Below are positions 49,101 to 63,874 of a stretch of DNA of 64,000 bases, piece by piece. Source of the stretch: Bigelowiella natans CCMP2755 (Eukaryota > Cercozoa > Chlorarachniophyceae); NCBI GenBank assembly GCA_000320545.1, contig ADNK01000778.1:1-64000 (forward strand). Reading direction: 5' to 3'. Every line of letters begins with the position of its first letter. Position 1 is the stretch's first letter. Made by a program: the position numbers and the translations under genes. The notes beneath the pieces were generated by a model. The model made no database searches and was not told the DNA's origin. It saw nothing but the letters and a program-made list of their open reading frames with translations.

Positions 49101-49755
49101 GTGCCTAAGTACGACTTTGCCACCTCCTGATACAAACTGCTATTGCTTGCTGCCGTTACACTATTCTCCAGGAGAATTCTCTAGGAAATATACCGTTGAT
49201 TTCGTCCATCTGACAAATAGAGTAGTAGTAGTAGCAGTAGCACCATCACCACCATCACCACTACCAAGAGAATGTAAAAGATGAAAAAGGACGCAGACAC
49301 ACGCGTGCAGGAATACGTAACACATCGGTAGAGAGAGGGGGTACCATGATATCTCCATGTCTATCCAATGATGACTGTGATTCTTTCCTCCGTTGTTGTT
49401 TGGCGATAGGCGTATGAAGCTCTGGTAATAAAAGCGCTTCTGCCTGAGGTATTTTTGATGATAATTCTGCTATCATCATGACTCGGTGCTACTTCGCATG
49501 TGTGAAGAAGTGAGGATGAATGCATGAGGGGTGCGGGGGGTAAGTAGCATATGGATGGTCGAGCGGGCGGTGGGTTAAGAGATAAGGAGGAGGAGAGACA
49601 GAAAGAGAAAGAAAGAGAGAGAGAGAGAGTACTGCACTGTACTTATCAACAATGCCATCAGATTTCAAGGGCAGTTGCAGGCGCTAACCATCGTAACAGT
49701 CGCAACGAGCAGAAGCGACACGGCACATTGTGATGTCTGCATAGTAGCAACCTAA
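46118..49755 (+). CDS. Membrane-anchored GDSL / PAF-acetylhydrolase-like hydrolase
   Basis: SGNH-family esterase close to the alpha subunits of PAF acetylhydrolase Ib. A tentative start at 46118 (MDFYSLSITPNVL) leads to LPEWRNNMDEGFDLLG. A basic linker and exon 46550-46610 follow, continuing into the next exon to form one long hydrophobic segment (YSMIATFVIAQIIVNVFVA), so the enzyme looks like a type II membrane protein. Then come DKRWISLHNEYAQESR and exon 47076-47124 with the nucleophile block VVFFGDSITQ. VLNFGVGGDRT is block II and VVIMIGTNNLG block III. PIRRDRQLYNEI matches the helix after the substrate loop. DFVHLTNRAYEALV supplies the catalytic Asp-x-x-His. The joins at 48007-48690 and the last exon (to TAA at 49753-49755) are less sure. 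Introns carry TTC runs at about 47183-47219 and 47660-47690. Confidence 0.78.
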
Positions 49756-50564
49756 CCCACGGTATCAGCACGTCGAGGAAGATCGCAGCCTCTAATTGAA
49801 AGATACATGACTTTTTGTGTAATTATTGTCCTTCATTATTCATGATTTTAACTAACAAAATATCATTGATGTCATTTGAGTTTAATTTGCATATTAGTAC
49901 AAATGACCATGGCTAATTTGCCTTCACCATTGTGTCGACTTTGTTCATGCATTGTGTTGATCTTCGCTTTTAAATAACCATCTCTAGATCTAGCAGTCGA
50001 TCAGTGTGCATGCATGCTAATTAAACGTTCCATGTAGCATGTGGAGCTCCACAGTGTCGGTGCCTCTTCGCATAATGCTTTAATACTACGCAATTTCATC
50101 AAATGTGATATCGCGATGCATGTGAATACACTCAGAGTTGTATTGTTGAATCCAGCGCGAACAATTATACAATAATGATCGTATGAGCTTAGATGAGTAG
50201 AGCTAGCTATTAGCTAGAGAGGCTCATGCTATTTGTAAATACCATCTGCATTTCGGCGGCTGTGTGCTTATATCATATTAGCAGCTAGGCACTGTACACG
50301 GTAGCATTCTACCGCAGCTAGTGTGAAGAAACTTTCGAACTAGCAAATTGAGCTGTGAGCTGATGGGAATTTAGCGCTAGCAATGCGAAGTAATAATATT
50401 TTTTATGAGGGTTACACATAGCTTTGTATTAACGTATATGCACGCCCAATACACACATTAGTTACTAAGAATATAAATTGTCATTCTTTTCTCTTACAAA
50501 AGAAATTCCACCGATTTGATCCGCTTATTGATAGTTCGATTACGCATAATTCCACATTTTTTTT
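49756..50564. other. Convergent intergenic spacer
   Basis: About 800 bases between convergent stop codons, AT-rich with TGCATGCATGC near 50009 and AGAGCTAGCTATTAGCTAGAG near 50203. No gene is visible. Confidence 0.55.
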
Positions 50565-51255
50565 TTATCCTAATTTAGTGTTCTTGAGCGACGTTACCGT
50601 GCAGAATTCAGAATCTCCAGGAACGAACAGCTTTTTCTCGCCGAACCTAGGAGTTAAAAAAGCGGGAAAAGTCAGATAATTGAGCCCATGAAGTTTAGCA
50701 TAATCACTAGCACATCTTCAAACTCTCTTCTTCATAACGGAACCTGGCAATGCCATCCTCCCCCACTGTCAGATCTTCAACGACCTTTGATGGCAACGAC
50801 AACACGATGACAACGAGAGAGTAGGTAAGACCGTGGTTGTTCTACTTCTACTTCAAGTAGTAGCCGTACCTTTGGCCATACAGAAGTCTTCGCTTTCGGA
50901 TTGATCGGCTTGGAGGGAAGTGGGTACCTGCGATTATGCAAGCTGTTGAGTATAACTTGAAGAGTAAACAGATGGAAAGGAGGTGGTTTGTGGGCTGCGT
51001 GGTCAATATATTCCATGTGCGTGGGAATCATCATCTTGGTAAAAATTATCGTGCATACTGACTCCTTGATATCGATTCCCTCAGCTGAGATGCGGTCTCC
51101 AGGCTGAGATTTGTTCCCCCAAGCAACAAGAATAAAAGGCCAACGACGAGTTAGATATAGATGATGACCCTAGTGTTTTCGTACTGACTTCACATGTACG
51201 TTCGTCTACCCCAATACCCCACAATCTCACTCCACTGCTTTTATTGTCTTTATTT

Positions 51256-51306
<51 letters not shown>

Positions 51307-52405
51307 TTATATCCCTGCATGCTGCGCCCTATTGAGGTAGGGGCTTGCCTACTAGCAACACGAGTCACAACAATTACTACCTTCGCAGAGGATGGTGGCT
51401 CCAGAACCTTCACGGGCAAGAGAAGAGAAGGAGGAGGAGGGGGGGGGAGGAGGAGAGGGAAGAGAGTTGAGTGATAGGAAAACTACAAGACTATAATCCC
51501 TCAAATACAGTCACGGTAGGTCGTGATGTTTGTTAGCAGCTACTATTCATCGAGCATGGATTTGCGTGTGTCGCATGCTCCTATGACGACTAGATGGTAC
51601 AAGAGAATGCCTCAAGTAACCAAAATAAACGAAACCATGCATAATCATTCGCAGTTTTTCTTTGAAATGAAAAGCACTTCGATTGATGCCGTGCAATTTT
51701 TACCTCGACTTTTGTATGATCTGCATTAGAAGCCGCCAGCACCATTCCCTTTGACTCTATTCCTGTAGATGTAGTAGTAGTCGTCGTCGTCGTCATCAAC
51801 ATCGTAATCATCGCCCCCATCGCTCAGTGGCGAGAAGAGTGGCGTGGCAATAGATGAAAAGAACAAGAAAGAACAGCTACAAAAGACACGACCAAGCTAC
51901 CGACGAGAGTTACCTCTGAGCTTAGATGGTTTGAGGTTAGCAACGACCACTACTCTCTTCCCAACCAGCTCCTCCTGTTGCGACAAACATGCAAGGAGGA
52001 AAAAAGAGACAATGATGGAGTTTGAGAAGAACATCAGCACTAACGAGACAGACGTTGTGGTGATGGGAAACAAACAGAATAGAGGCACGCTATTGCCGCA
52101 AGAAAATAAACAAGCCGGAAACTACCTGGGTGTAGAAGTCACGAAGTCCGCTGACAATCGTTCGTGGACTGGATGATATGTATAAACGCACTCTCAGACA
52201 CAGTTAATGATTTATTTCTCAAAGAGGGTGTGTGATCATCATCGTCCTCCAAAGGGGGTCGCTGTTTCTCATCTTCAGCTGTCCCAAGGAACTCCCCCAC
52301 AACACAGAAGAAACAGTGAAATTCATGATGGATTGTTGTCCATCGCGTCGTGGGAGATGAGATGACGTGTAAATAAATATCATTGATCCCTATTCTACTT
52401 ATTGT

Positions 52406-52438
<33 letters not shown>

Positions 52439-52549
52439 CGGTAGTATTAATGACCCTTCCTCATCCCCAACATCGATCTTCTCGCAGAATAGCTTATCGG
52501 CGTCTGGGTGTGGCCAGACCTCGACAATCTTGCCTACCCTCAGCTCAAT
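50565..52549 (-). other. C-terminal tRNA-binding (AIMP1/Arc1p/EMAPII-like) domain of the GlnRS gene
   Basis: Exons in order: 52455-52549 ([20 protein letters not shown]), 52126-52168 ([14 protein letters not shown]), 51914-51974 ([19 protein letters not shown]), 51704-51762 ([15 protein letters not shown]), 51381-51407 (VLEPPSSAK), 51063-51103 (PGDRISAEG), 50870-50927, 50744-50784 and 50565-50646 ([17 protein letters not shown]). The first half is the OB-fold tRNA-binding domain. The second half ([14 protein letters not shown] onward) matches the EMAPII-specific extension seen in AIMP1 and TyrRS C-termini. All phases agree. Confidence 0.85.
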
Positions 52550-52642
52550 CTGTAATGAGGATTTGGATTGGTTGTTGTTATCATTGTTGCGAAGGTAGTG
52601 TGATGGTCATTTCCCATCCGAGACATGCACTCCAGGCAACCG

Positions 52643-52676
<34 letters not shown>

Positions 52677-53092
52677 CTTCTACTAAGAAAGAGACACAAC
52701 GCGCCACGCTGAAATGCATTATCGGTGCTTTGTTGTTATGGGTGTTGTTGGGATATTGTAAGAAGTAACATCGCTACAACTTGTACTGTTGCGCTTTGCT
52801 GTAGTTGTAGTGGTAGTAGTAGTAGTAGTAGTAGTGGTAGTAGTACCTGGTTGAATGGTGGTACATCGACGGCTTGGTTGTTCTTGCCACCTCCCCTCTC
52901 GCCTCGACGATTACCCCTCCCTCCTTTTCCTGCGTCTGTAGTAGCATTGACAAGTGAGGCTTGAAGAACATCATCTCGACGTACGTGCATAATGAATGAG
53001 TAAAAACTACGATGTGCCGACCTTTCTTCTCGATCTTTGCCCACGTATCTCGGAGCCCGACAATGCGATTGAACACTAGTTCCTTCTGCTGC

Positions 53093-53129
<37 letters not shown>

Positions 53130-54221
53130 GCTGCCCAGCTCCAGACTCCATCATATCGGGAGAGAAGAACCCTGAGTGGGGATAAAACACCAAACAACAA
53201 CAACAACAACAACAACAACAGTCTTTACAATCACAACAATAAACAACAACGACATTCCCACTCAATCGGTGGCTCTACTGCTGCTGCTGATGGTCATTTC
53301 TGCCCCCCCCCCCCCCCCTCCCTACAGCTGTTATCGTTAGCCTCACCTTGCCGTTCAAACTGAAACCTTGGTCGACTGTCCTCGAAGAGCTGATGCCATC
53401 AGTCAGTCAGTAACTTCATAGTTTTCCCAACAATAATTGGGTTTCGCGGATATTTTATTGTACAGAAACTGATATTGATTTCGATGCTAACCACCCATGT
53501 TCTTCATTGAATTGTCCTTAAATCAGATACATGGAGCATTGGTATCTGCCTCACCCCCCTTCTGCTACTGCTACTATCTATAAAAGCAATACCTTGCCGA
53601 GGCTTTCATCATGAGCATTAGCTGCCACATACGGCTCAACGAAGCCCTAAGAGTAATAGATATATACACGGCAATATGTGTATGTGTGTACATGTGACAC
53701 GTGGTCAATTCTAGCGATATTTATCTATTTATAGTGTGTGTGTGTGTGTGTGTGAAAAGGGGGGGGGATATGTGGCTGGAGACATTTGTCGTATGATAAT
53801 TTGCATAGAACAAACACATCAGCCACCGCTTCTCGAAATAAGAGCAAATACGTATGTTGTTAAGTGAGTGTTCCCTCTTTTTCGTCATTCTCGTCATCAC
53901 CGTCGTCATCATCATCGTCATCATCATCATTATCACTATCCCCTCCCCAAGATCTCCTTACATGCATCTCTTTGAGTGAGGAGGGGTTGATAAGATCCAT
54001 GAGTGTCATATCGGGAGCCTCAGCCTTAGCAAGATGGTGATCAGTTTGATGGGAATGAGACTATGTGACTGATTGATTGATTGGTTGATAAAAGAAGTAT
54101 TATCGAGGACAACGAAGATAAGAAGACGCTCGAATAGCTCACCAAAGCTTCGTCAGCGTTAGGGACTTTCAGGATCGACTCGTACAGGTTCAGCTGTTTG
54201 TAGCAATGTGGCAGGAACACA

Positions 54222-54278
<57 letters not shown>

Positions 54279-55374
54279 GAAAAACCATAAATTTAAAATG
54301 AATTTATCATCTCCCTCAAAGGTTATTGCGCGAATAATCGCTATCACCCGTCGCTTATTCCAACAACATCCCAGCTGCACTACTACAGCTCATTCTTCCC
54401 ATCCTTCTCCAACGCTTCACAGCATCATCATCATCATCATCATCACACCTTGGCAGGAAGAGACTCCGATTTGGACACCCAGTGTATGGTCCCCTTGACT
54501 TTTCTTTGCGTTTGTGTCGCGCTGCCGGATTTCGTATCAGGATCGTACGTGCATTTCAGCTCCACTACCTCCTTCGTCTCGGGGTCTGTTATCACTTCTT
54601 CGCACTTGATGATGTATCCGTATCGAAGCCGCACCTCTCCGCCTGGCTTTAACCGGAAGAACTTCTTGGGGGGGTCCACCTGCCAGAGTAGTAGTAGTAG
54701 TAGCAGCAGCAGCAGCAGCAGTAGCAGTAACGGATGCGCGCACGCGTGGGGGGGGGATGAGGAGGTGGAATTAGTTTATCTGCATAGTTGTAGTAGTATT
54801 GTGTGCGTATGGCTTTGAAAGCAATATGAGGCCTTCGGTGTATCTGGTGTGCTGCATGAATACGATGAGGAGTCAGCAGTGTAGTTGGTGTGTGTGAGAA
54901 TAGCAACCATGAAGTCGTCCTTCTCGATGTAGATCTCACGAGTCAGCGGAATGGTACGTGTTCTACGAAGAAGTGGTATGCAAGTAAGAGGACATTAGCA
55001 GGAGCACCACCGCCATCACATCATTCCCTCTCGACTCTACACCTCAATTGAAATGATCTTACTTTGCGCCAACTACTACTACTATTACTACCACTACTAT
55101 TACTCCTCTTGGCGCGGCTAGCTACAACGAATTAACCTGTTGATCTCTGTCTTCGAGGTCTCTAGGGTATCAGGGAAGAGGGGAGCTTGAAGGTTCTCCA
55201 CCTGATTAGCAACAAGATCGATGATGTTCATAACCGAGTGAGGAGTAGAGAGCGAAACATCAACATTCGTAGCGCAGATAAGCGTAATAAAAATGAGCGC
55301 ATCCTTAATCTCAAAGCACTGAAAACGAAGCCTTGAGGCGATAACCATTTCACAGGCAGCAGCAGCAGCGGGAG

Positions 55375-55405
<31 letters not shown>

Positions 55406-55446
55406 AGCAACATTTTACCAAGCCATACTTGCTTCTTCGTCATCAT

Positions 55447-55484
<38 letters not shown>

Positions 55485-55970
55485 TTATCATCGTTTTACA
55501 TCGCCACTAGCCGCTACTACTACTACTGCCACTATCATCATCATCACCGCTACCACCATTACCTTGTCCTCCGGCCAATTTGTGATTGTAATTTTAAGGG
55601 GATCAAATACCTATTATTATCAATAACAATATTAGTAATTTCATATGTTGGAGGGGAGGGATGATGCGTGTGACAAATAAATAATGGAGGATCATTACTG
55701 TTGATGTTGTTTTTGTTATTGTTTGACACAAAGAGGGCGAAGAATTTTTGTGTCAATCATGATCAACGCAGCTACTATTTTCCCAAAAGCCAAAACTTCT
55801 ACTACTTCAACTATCATCATCATCTTCGCTATAATAGTATCTGACCGCCATGACTCTCGGCGCTGCTTCGTTGAGTTCATCACGAATGGCAGATTCCAAC
55901 ATCGCCAGCTAGCAACACAAACCAGTAGCACCGTTATCGTCGACATCGCCACAACGAAAAGAGGAAGAGA

Positions 55971-56013
<43 letters not shown>

Positions 56014-56028
56014 AATGAGGGTTAAGAT

Positions 56029-56068
<40 letters not shown>

Positions 56069-58341
56069 TTGAGGCAACACTATCGTCATCATCACCATTA
56101 CTATTATAAGGCTATAATAATCGATCAAGCAAACATACCTCCACTCTGCTCTCGGCCCTGGCCACACCCACCATCTTGCAGAATCGTCGTATGGCTGAGG
56201 GGGGGATGCCTCTCCTTCTAATGCCAGCAATTGTAGGCATACGAGGATCGTCCCATCCGCTCACCTTCATAATAATGAAAGTATTAGTAGTAGTATTAGT
56301 AGTAGTAGTGGTCGTCGCCGTACCCGATTATTAATCGAAAGAAGGGAAGAAGGGAGGAGGAAGAAGAACAGGAGGACAAGGGATCAATCAACTGTTTTCG
56401 CGCAACTAAAGCTATGTGAATCTAATAATGAGCCATTTTTTTTAACATCTCTCTTATGAAGCAGTTTGAGTTCTTCTTCTTCCTCCTCTTCCTCCTCACT
56501 CTTCTCTTGCTGCTGTCTGTCTTCCCCTCCCCCCCTTCACTATTCAGTTACCTTATTCTCGTTGACAAGTTGGAGTAGCTTGCGCTTGGAAGTCAGGGTA
56601 TGGTCAAGGTTGAGCCTGAGAGGAAAGGGAACAAAGGAGCTCTGGTGTGAGCTCAATAATAGTCTCTGACAGCACCCACCACCACCACCACCAGTCCCAC
56701 AATTCTTCATCACAATTTACACGTAATTACCTTCCCATCTCATACTGGTGCGGGCGGGGGCTTGGATATAGCTTATCAACCAGCCTGATGGTGTATATAT
56801 TTATATAAATAATATATATATTTATTTATAATTCCGTGTTTGTTTGTCCGCAAAGCAGCAGCAGCTTGTGGCTGTCTTCGCTATTGTTGTTGTTGTTGTT
56901 GCTCATGAAAATCATCTTCCGTGGCTCTCCACCCACCAGTCGTAAAGCGGCCTGTGTACGTCAAACTCGAGCGTGCATATCGAATGAGTAATGTCCTAAT
57001 TAAGGAATGAAGATGATGATGAGGAGGATGATGATGATGAAGATGATGATGATGATAATGATGAGGATGATGGCATCAGTGATGTGGAGAAGAAATACAT
57101 TATCGTTCCCATAGTACTACTCACTACTACTACTACTACTACTACTACTACCTCGATCGCATCGGAGAGGGGGTGAGCGAAGTCGTACATTGGGTAAATG
57201 CACCAATTGCTCCCTGTTCTATGGTGTCCCGGAGATTTCTTAATGCCTGCAAACCAGCAGCAGCAGCAGCAGACAATTGAACTGCAGTGAGTGTACATTA
57301 GTTACTTCTCTTCCCCTCCTTCCTTATCCCCCACCCCAATTCTCTCCCCCCTTTCCCGCTGCGGTTCTGTAGTTGTTTTCGACTACTAACTGGAAGTACT
57401 ACTCACGGTAGATGAGTGGGTCGCGAAGCAGCATGTTGGGACTCGCCATGTCGATCTTGGCTCTCAGCACTGATTATTATCACCATCATGAGTGGGAACG
57501 ATTGCATTTTTGTAAGATGTTGATGGCTTAGATATCCAATTAGGTGCTTTTGTATTATTGTCTGTGATTATTCATGCGGTCGTCCATCATCATCATCATC
57601 ATCATCACCATCATCATAGCACATTTTGGAAGGCATGACGACGGGTTACCAGCGCCACCCTCTGCAAAGTCGCCGTTCTTCATCTTTTCGAAAAGCTCGA
57701 GGTTCTCGTCCACGGAACGTTCGCGGAAGGGTGAGGGAGTGCCTGCGGAACAAGGAAAATGTTACCTGCGCTAGTTGTGCTAACAAACACGATACGAGGA
57801 GTACAAACAAGCTTACTTTTCTCATAAATTACATAAGCCCCCCCCACCCAACCTGCCCCCCTGGTTTTGTTCTTCGTTTCCAAACTTCGTACTCACAACA
57901 CCTGGCGACTTGATTGTCCCGCGCATCTCTCGGATCTGCCCGAAATGGCCATCATCACCACAAGGATCACGAAAACAACCAGGTAGGAAGGAATAGCAAT
58001 GAACGAACAAACCATGCATTAGAAGAAGAAGAACACAATTGACTCTTTTCTTCGTTGCAGGGGATTGGTGTGGTGGTAAGCACCTCAGCTTCGGTCGAGG
58101 TATCTACGTAAGCGTCGCCTTGTTTGATCAATGTAACAGCGTGTTGATAGAGCCTAATAGAGTTGGAACATTCGTAAGGAGGAGAGGAGATAGAATAAGA
58201 ATCGTGGAAATACAAAACACAACATCCCCCATTCCCCCTCCACCCCCCCCCCATCTCTTTTCAAAATCAAGCTGCCTCGATTCAGTATTACTTCTCGAAG
58301 TAGTCAGACGTGTAAAGGATCGAATTCGGGGTGAATCTGGA

Positions 58342-58379
<38 letters not shown>

Positions 58380-59735
58380 GATATCAACGGAAGATTTTTC
58401 ATAAATCAACAGCATTTATTGAAAAAGGAGGAGAATTTTGTGGTCCTGCATCATGGCTTGAGATCATGTTAAGGTAAATATTCTAACATTTCGAATCATA
58501 ATTTTCAAGCAATTGGATGGATACACAGTTGTACACTCACCCGAGCCATTTCACGTCGTTAATGATAGATTGAACATATCTGTACCACATCATCACCACA
58601 TAACAACTCAGTGTTGTCTTCATCCTTGCATTACGTTCACATCATCATTGAAACCAAATACAAGAAAGAGGGAGAAAGAGATAGAGAGAGAGAGAGAGAG
58701 AGTGTGTGTAGGGAGAAAGAGGCAGAGAGAAGGTTTTGGCTGTGACGACGGATGATGCCGTTGTTAATATTTGATTTAAGTCTCACTCTGTGTCCTCCGT
58801 TGAAGGATTTGTATCGTCAAATCGTAAATTGCAGCTTCCCTAGAGGAGGAAGAAGATCGAGAGAGAGGGAGCAGAGAGAAAGAACGATCATTGATAACAT
58901 TGCAACGAAGGAAAACGTAGAGCTGCATCCACACGAAGGATTTTACTATCAGCAAGAAGTGAAAAAGTGAGTAGGTACCTTATATTCTTCTGCGAGACCA
59001 AAGTTGAGGCAAATGGACTTAGCATGGCCTGTCGAGTATGAATGAGAAAACACACAGTCAGGGATAATGATGATGATGATGATGAGTATATCGCTTCCCA
59101 AAGGAAGTAAGGGAAAGGAAAGACAGATATTTTATGACCAATGTGCAAATATCCGTTTGGTTCTGGGGGGAATCGTGTCGCGACCCTGCCATTCGTTACG
59201 CCCTGCAGAAACATCATCATTCTCACCATCTCGATGATGTGTTGTCATGGTCCATCAGACACACGCTGCGAATCTTACCGTCTTCAAATCATCCTCGATG
59301 ATCGCTTTGATGAAGTTTGAGACTTCAGCTTTTTCCTCTTCTATGTGGGTAATGATCGGAATTAAGGAGGACAAACGCCGATGAAGTGCTCCTTCTCTCT
59401 CTGCCTCTCGCGCTCCAACATACCTTTTACATCCATAGCACGTGTCTGTAGGCCTGCTGTCATCGTGTTTGACATAGACGATAGACCACCCCGTGGAACT
59501 CTAGAACAAACAATATACCAGATCAATCTAAATCCATACAGTTAATGAGAGGCAAGAAGAAAGATCACTCTGACGAGCAATCTTCAACGAAGAGTGTGTG
59601 TTTACTATCCATCTACCTCCATAGCCATGCGGAGTTGCCGCCATAACGCCTAATACCACCGATCTTGGCTAAGCGGCTTGATTTTGTAAGCCCTTCTCGT
59701 GTGGCTAGGGCCCCAGTGCGGAGAAGGGTGTGCAT
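50565..59735 (-). CDS. QARS1: Glutaminyl-tRNA synthetase fused to AIMP1/EMAPII-type tRNA-binding domain
   Basis: Charges tRNA-Gln with glutamine. The N-terminal exons 59617-59735, 59424-59500, 59279-59340, 59139-59202 and 58979-59028 join in phase. They give a basic leader, [14 protein letters not shown], and the class I signature [20 protein letters not shown]. Downstream are [53 protein letters not shown], the KMSKS-equivalent [27 protein letters not shown] and the C-terminal barrels ([15 protein letters not shown]; exon 54449-54679; [24 protein letters not shown]). Instead of stopping after [11 protein letters not shown], exon 53022-53171 continues into a linker and a complete tRNA-binding domain ending at TAA 50565-50567. 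Every boundary from 54679 down to the stop closes in phase. Exons between about 55600 and 58970 were recognised by motif and not all traced. Confidence 0.88.
53094..53129. repeat. In-frame coding trinucleotide repeat (poly-Ser) in GlnRS
   Basis: Twelve ATG units on the upper strand read as consecutive serine codons within exon 53022-53171 of the minus-strand GlnRS gene, between [10 protein letters not shown] and [12 protein letters not shown]. It is one of the few microsatellites here that must be translated. Confidence 0.85.
54217..54275. repeat. CA then GA microsatellite in GlnRS intron
   Basis: Adjoining CA and GA tracts in the intron upstream (in transcription) of exon 54143-54193. Confidence 0.9.
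55449..55482. repeat. AT microsatellite in GlnRS intron
   Basis: AT dinucleotide run, preceded at about 55370-55400 by a GGA trinucleotide run. Confidence 0.9.
55970..56063. repeat. GA and TA microsatellites in GlnRS intron
   Basis: GA run at about 55976-56009 and TA run at about 56031-56063 in one intron of the GlnRS gene. Confidence 0.9.
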
Positions 59736-60289
59736 CGTCGTCGTCGTCGTCGTCGTCGTCTCTGGGAAAAGGATACGACTCGCTAAGAACACAATTGTCC
59801 CTGCTAGTACCAACCACACAACTCCTCCAAGAAGTGACGCTTTGATGCTTCTTGTTTTACTACGTCGAGAGAGGAGGGGGCTGTAGGGGACGTGGCTGCT
59901 ATCCAACATGTGGAAGCAAGGAAATAGCAGAGGGGGGGAGTGGCCAGTGTTGATTCCACGAGCCACGCGAATTTGCTTCCATATGCCTCCATAAGTCCTT
60001 GTCGAAGGTGAAAAATATCCTTCTTTTTGACACATCACGATGGGTTTGACCAGATTTCTACATGAATTATTCACCGAAGACATGAAATTACGAAAGTCGC
60101 ATGTCTGAGATCTGTTAAAATATTGATAGACTATTCTACATTATACACATTTCCATATTTGGAGTGTCATTGAGCTGTTACCGAAAAGCTGCCGTTCGGT
60201 GCCTTCCAATCCTGAGGAGCGAAAAAGTACATTTAGACCAAAATATATCGAATATTTTTCATTAAATTTACTTTCAAAACAGTGTGGAA
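59736..60289. other. Divergent intergenic region
   Basis: About 550 bases upstream of both the GlnRS start and the next plus-strand exon, expected to hold promoters for both. A GTC trinucleotide run (59736-59760) abuts the GlnRS start codon, so it would lie in the 5' untranslated region. A minus-strand frame at 59800-60080 continues from the GlnRS leader but has no supporting start context. Confidence 0.5.
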
Positions 60290-60417
60290 AGCATGGGTTG
60301 GAGCCTCCCCGCCCCCCTTCCCCGCCACAGAAACCTCCCACTGCGTCCGGTTTTCCTCCTTTTCCTCCTCTCGGGTGTGCTCTTCGCTGGGATGAGCTTT
60401 CTAAGATTTGAAACGAA
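60290..60417 (+). CDS. Possible COX16-like or signal-anchor first exon
   Basis: An ATG at 60292-60294 begins MGWSLPAPLPRHRNLPLRP, followed by a hydrophobic helix (VFLLFLLSGVLFAGMSFL) and RFETK before a GTGTCA donor. The order of a basic segment, a Leu-Pro motif, a glycine-containing helix and a charged tail resembles the cytochrome-oxidase assembly factor COX16. It would also serve as a membrane or import leader for a downstream gene. I could not extend it with confidence. The frame remains open to 60523 if unspliced. Confidence 0.3.
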
Positions 60418-60794
60418 AGGTGTCAGATATAATGCGTCCGTGTGGGAAATTTGTCTAGTAGGGTATATCCCAGAAAGGGGGGGGGGCAGTGAGCCAATTT
60501 ACACAATAGATCCACACGTTTGAAGCACTATGTCACGATAGTCGTAATAGGTTTATCTCTAGCCGCTTCTCGTCGAGCACTATCTCCTTATTCGAGGCTA
60601 AGATCGACGACGTCGCCCCATGCAAGGTTTGCTGCTGTCGCCGTCTACGTCGTCGCCTGGTGTACCGAAGTGTGTGTTACAGTGTGGGGGGGGTATATGA
60701 AAGATCATAACAATCTATAGTGCATATGCATGCATTATGTGTGTGTGTGTGTGTGTGTGTGTTTTCGGGAGTGATAATACGTTTGTGGGCGCAG

Positions 60795-63874
<3,080 letters not shown>

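Noticed and set aside
60520-60720. 66-codon frame with hydrophobic stretch (YVTIVVIGLSLAA)
   Set aside because: No ATG start, no phase-compatible join to the exon at 60290 or to ArgRS exons; could not be supported.
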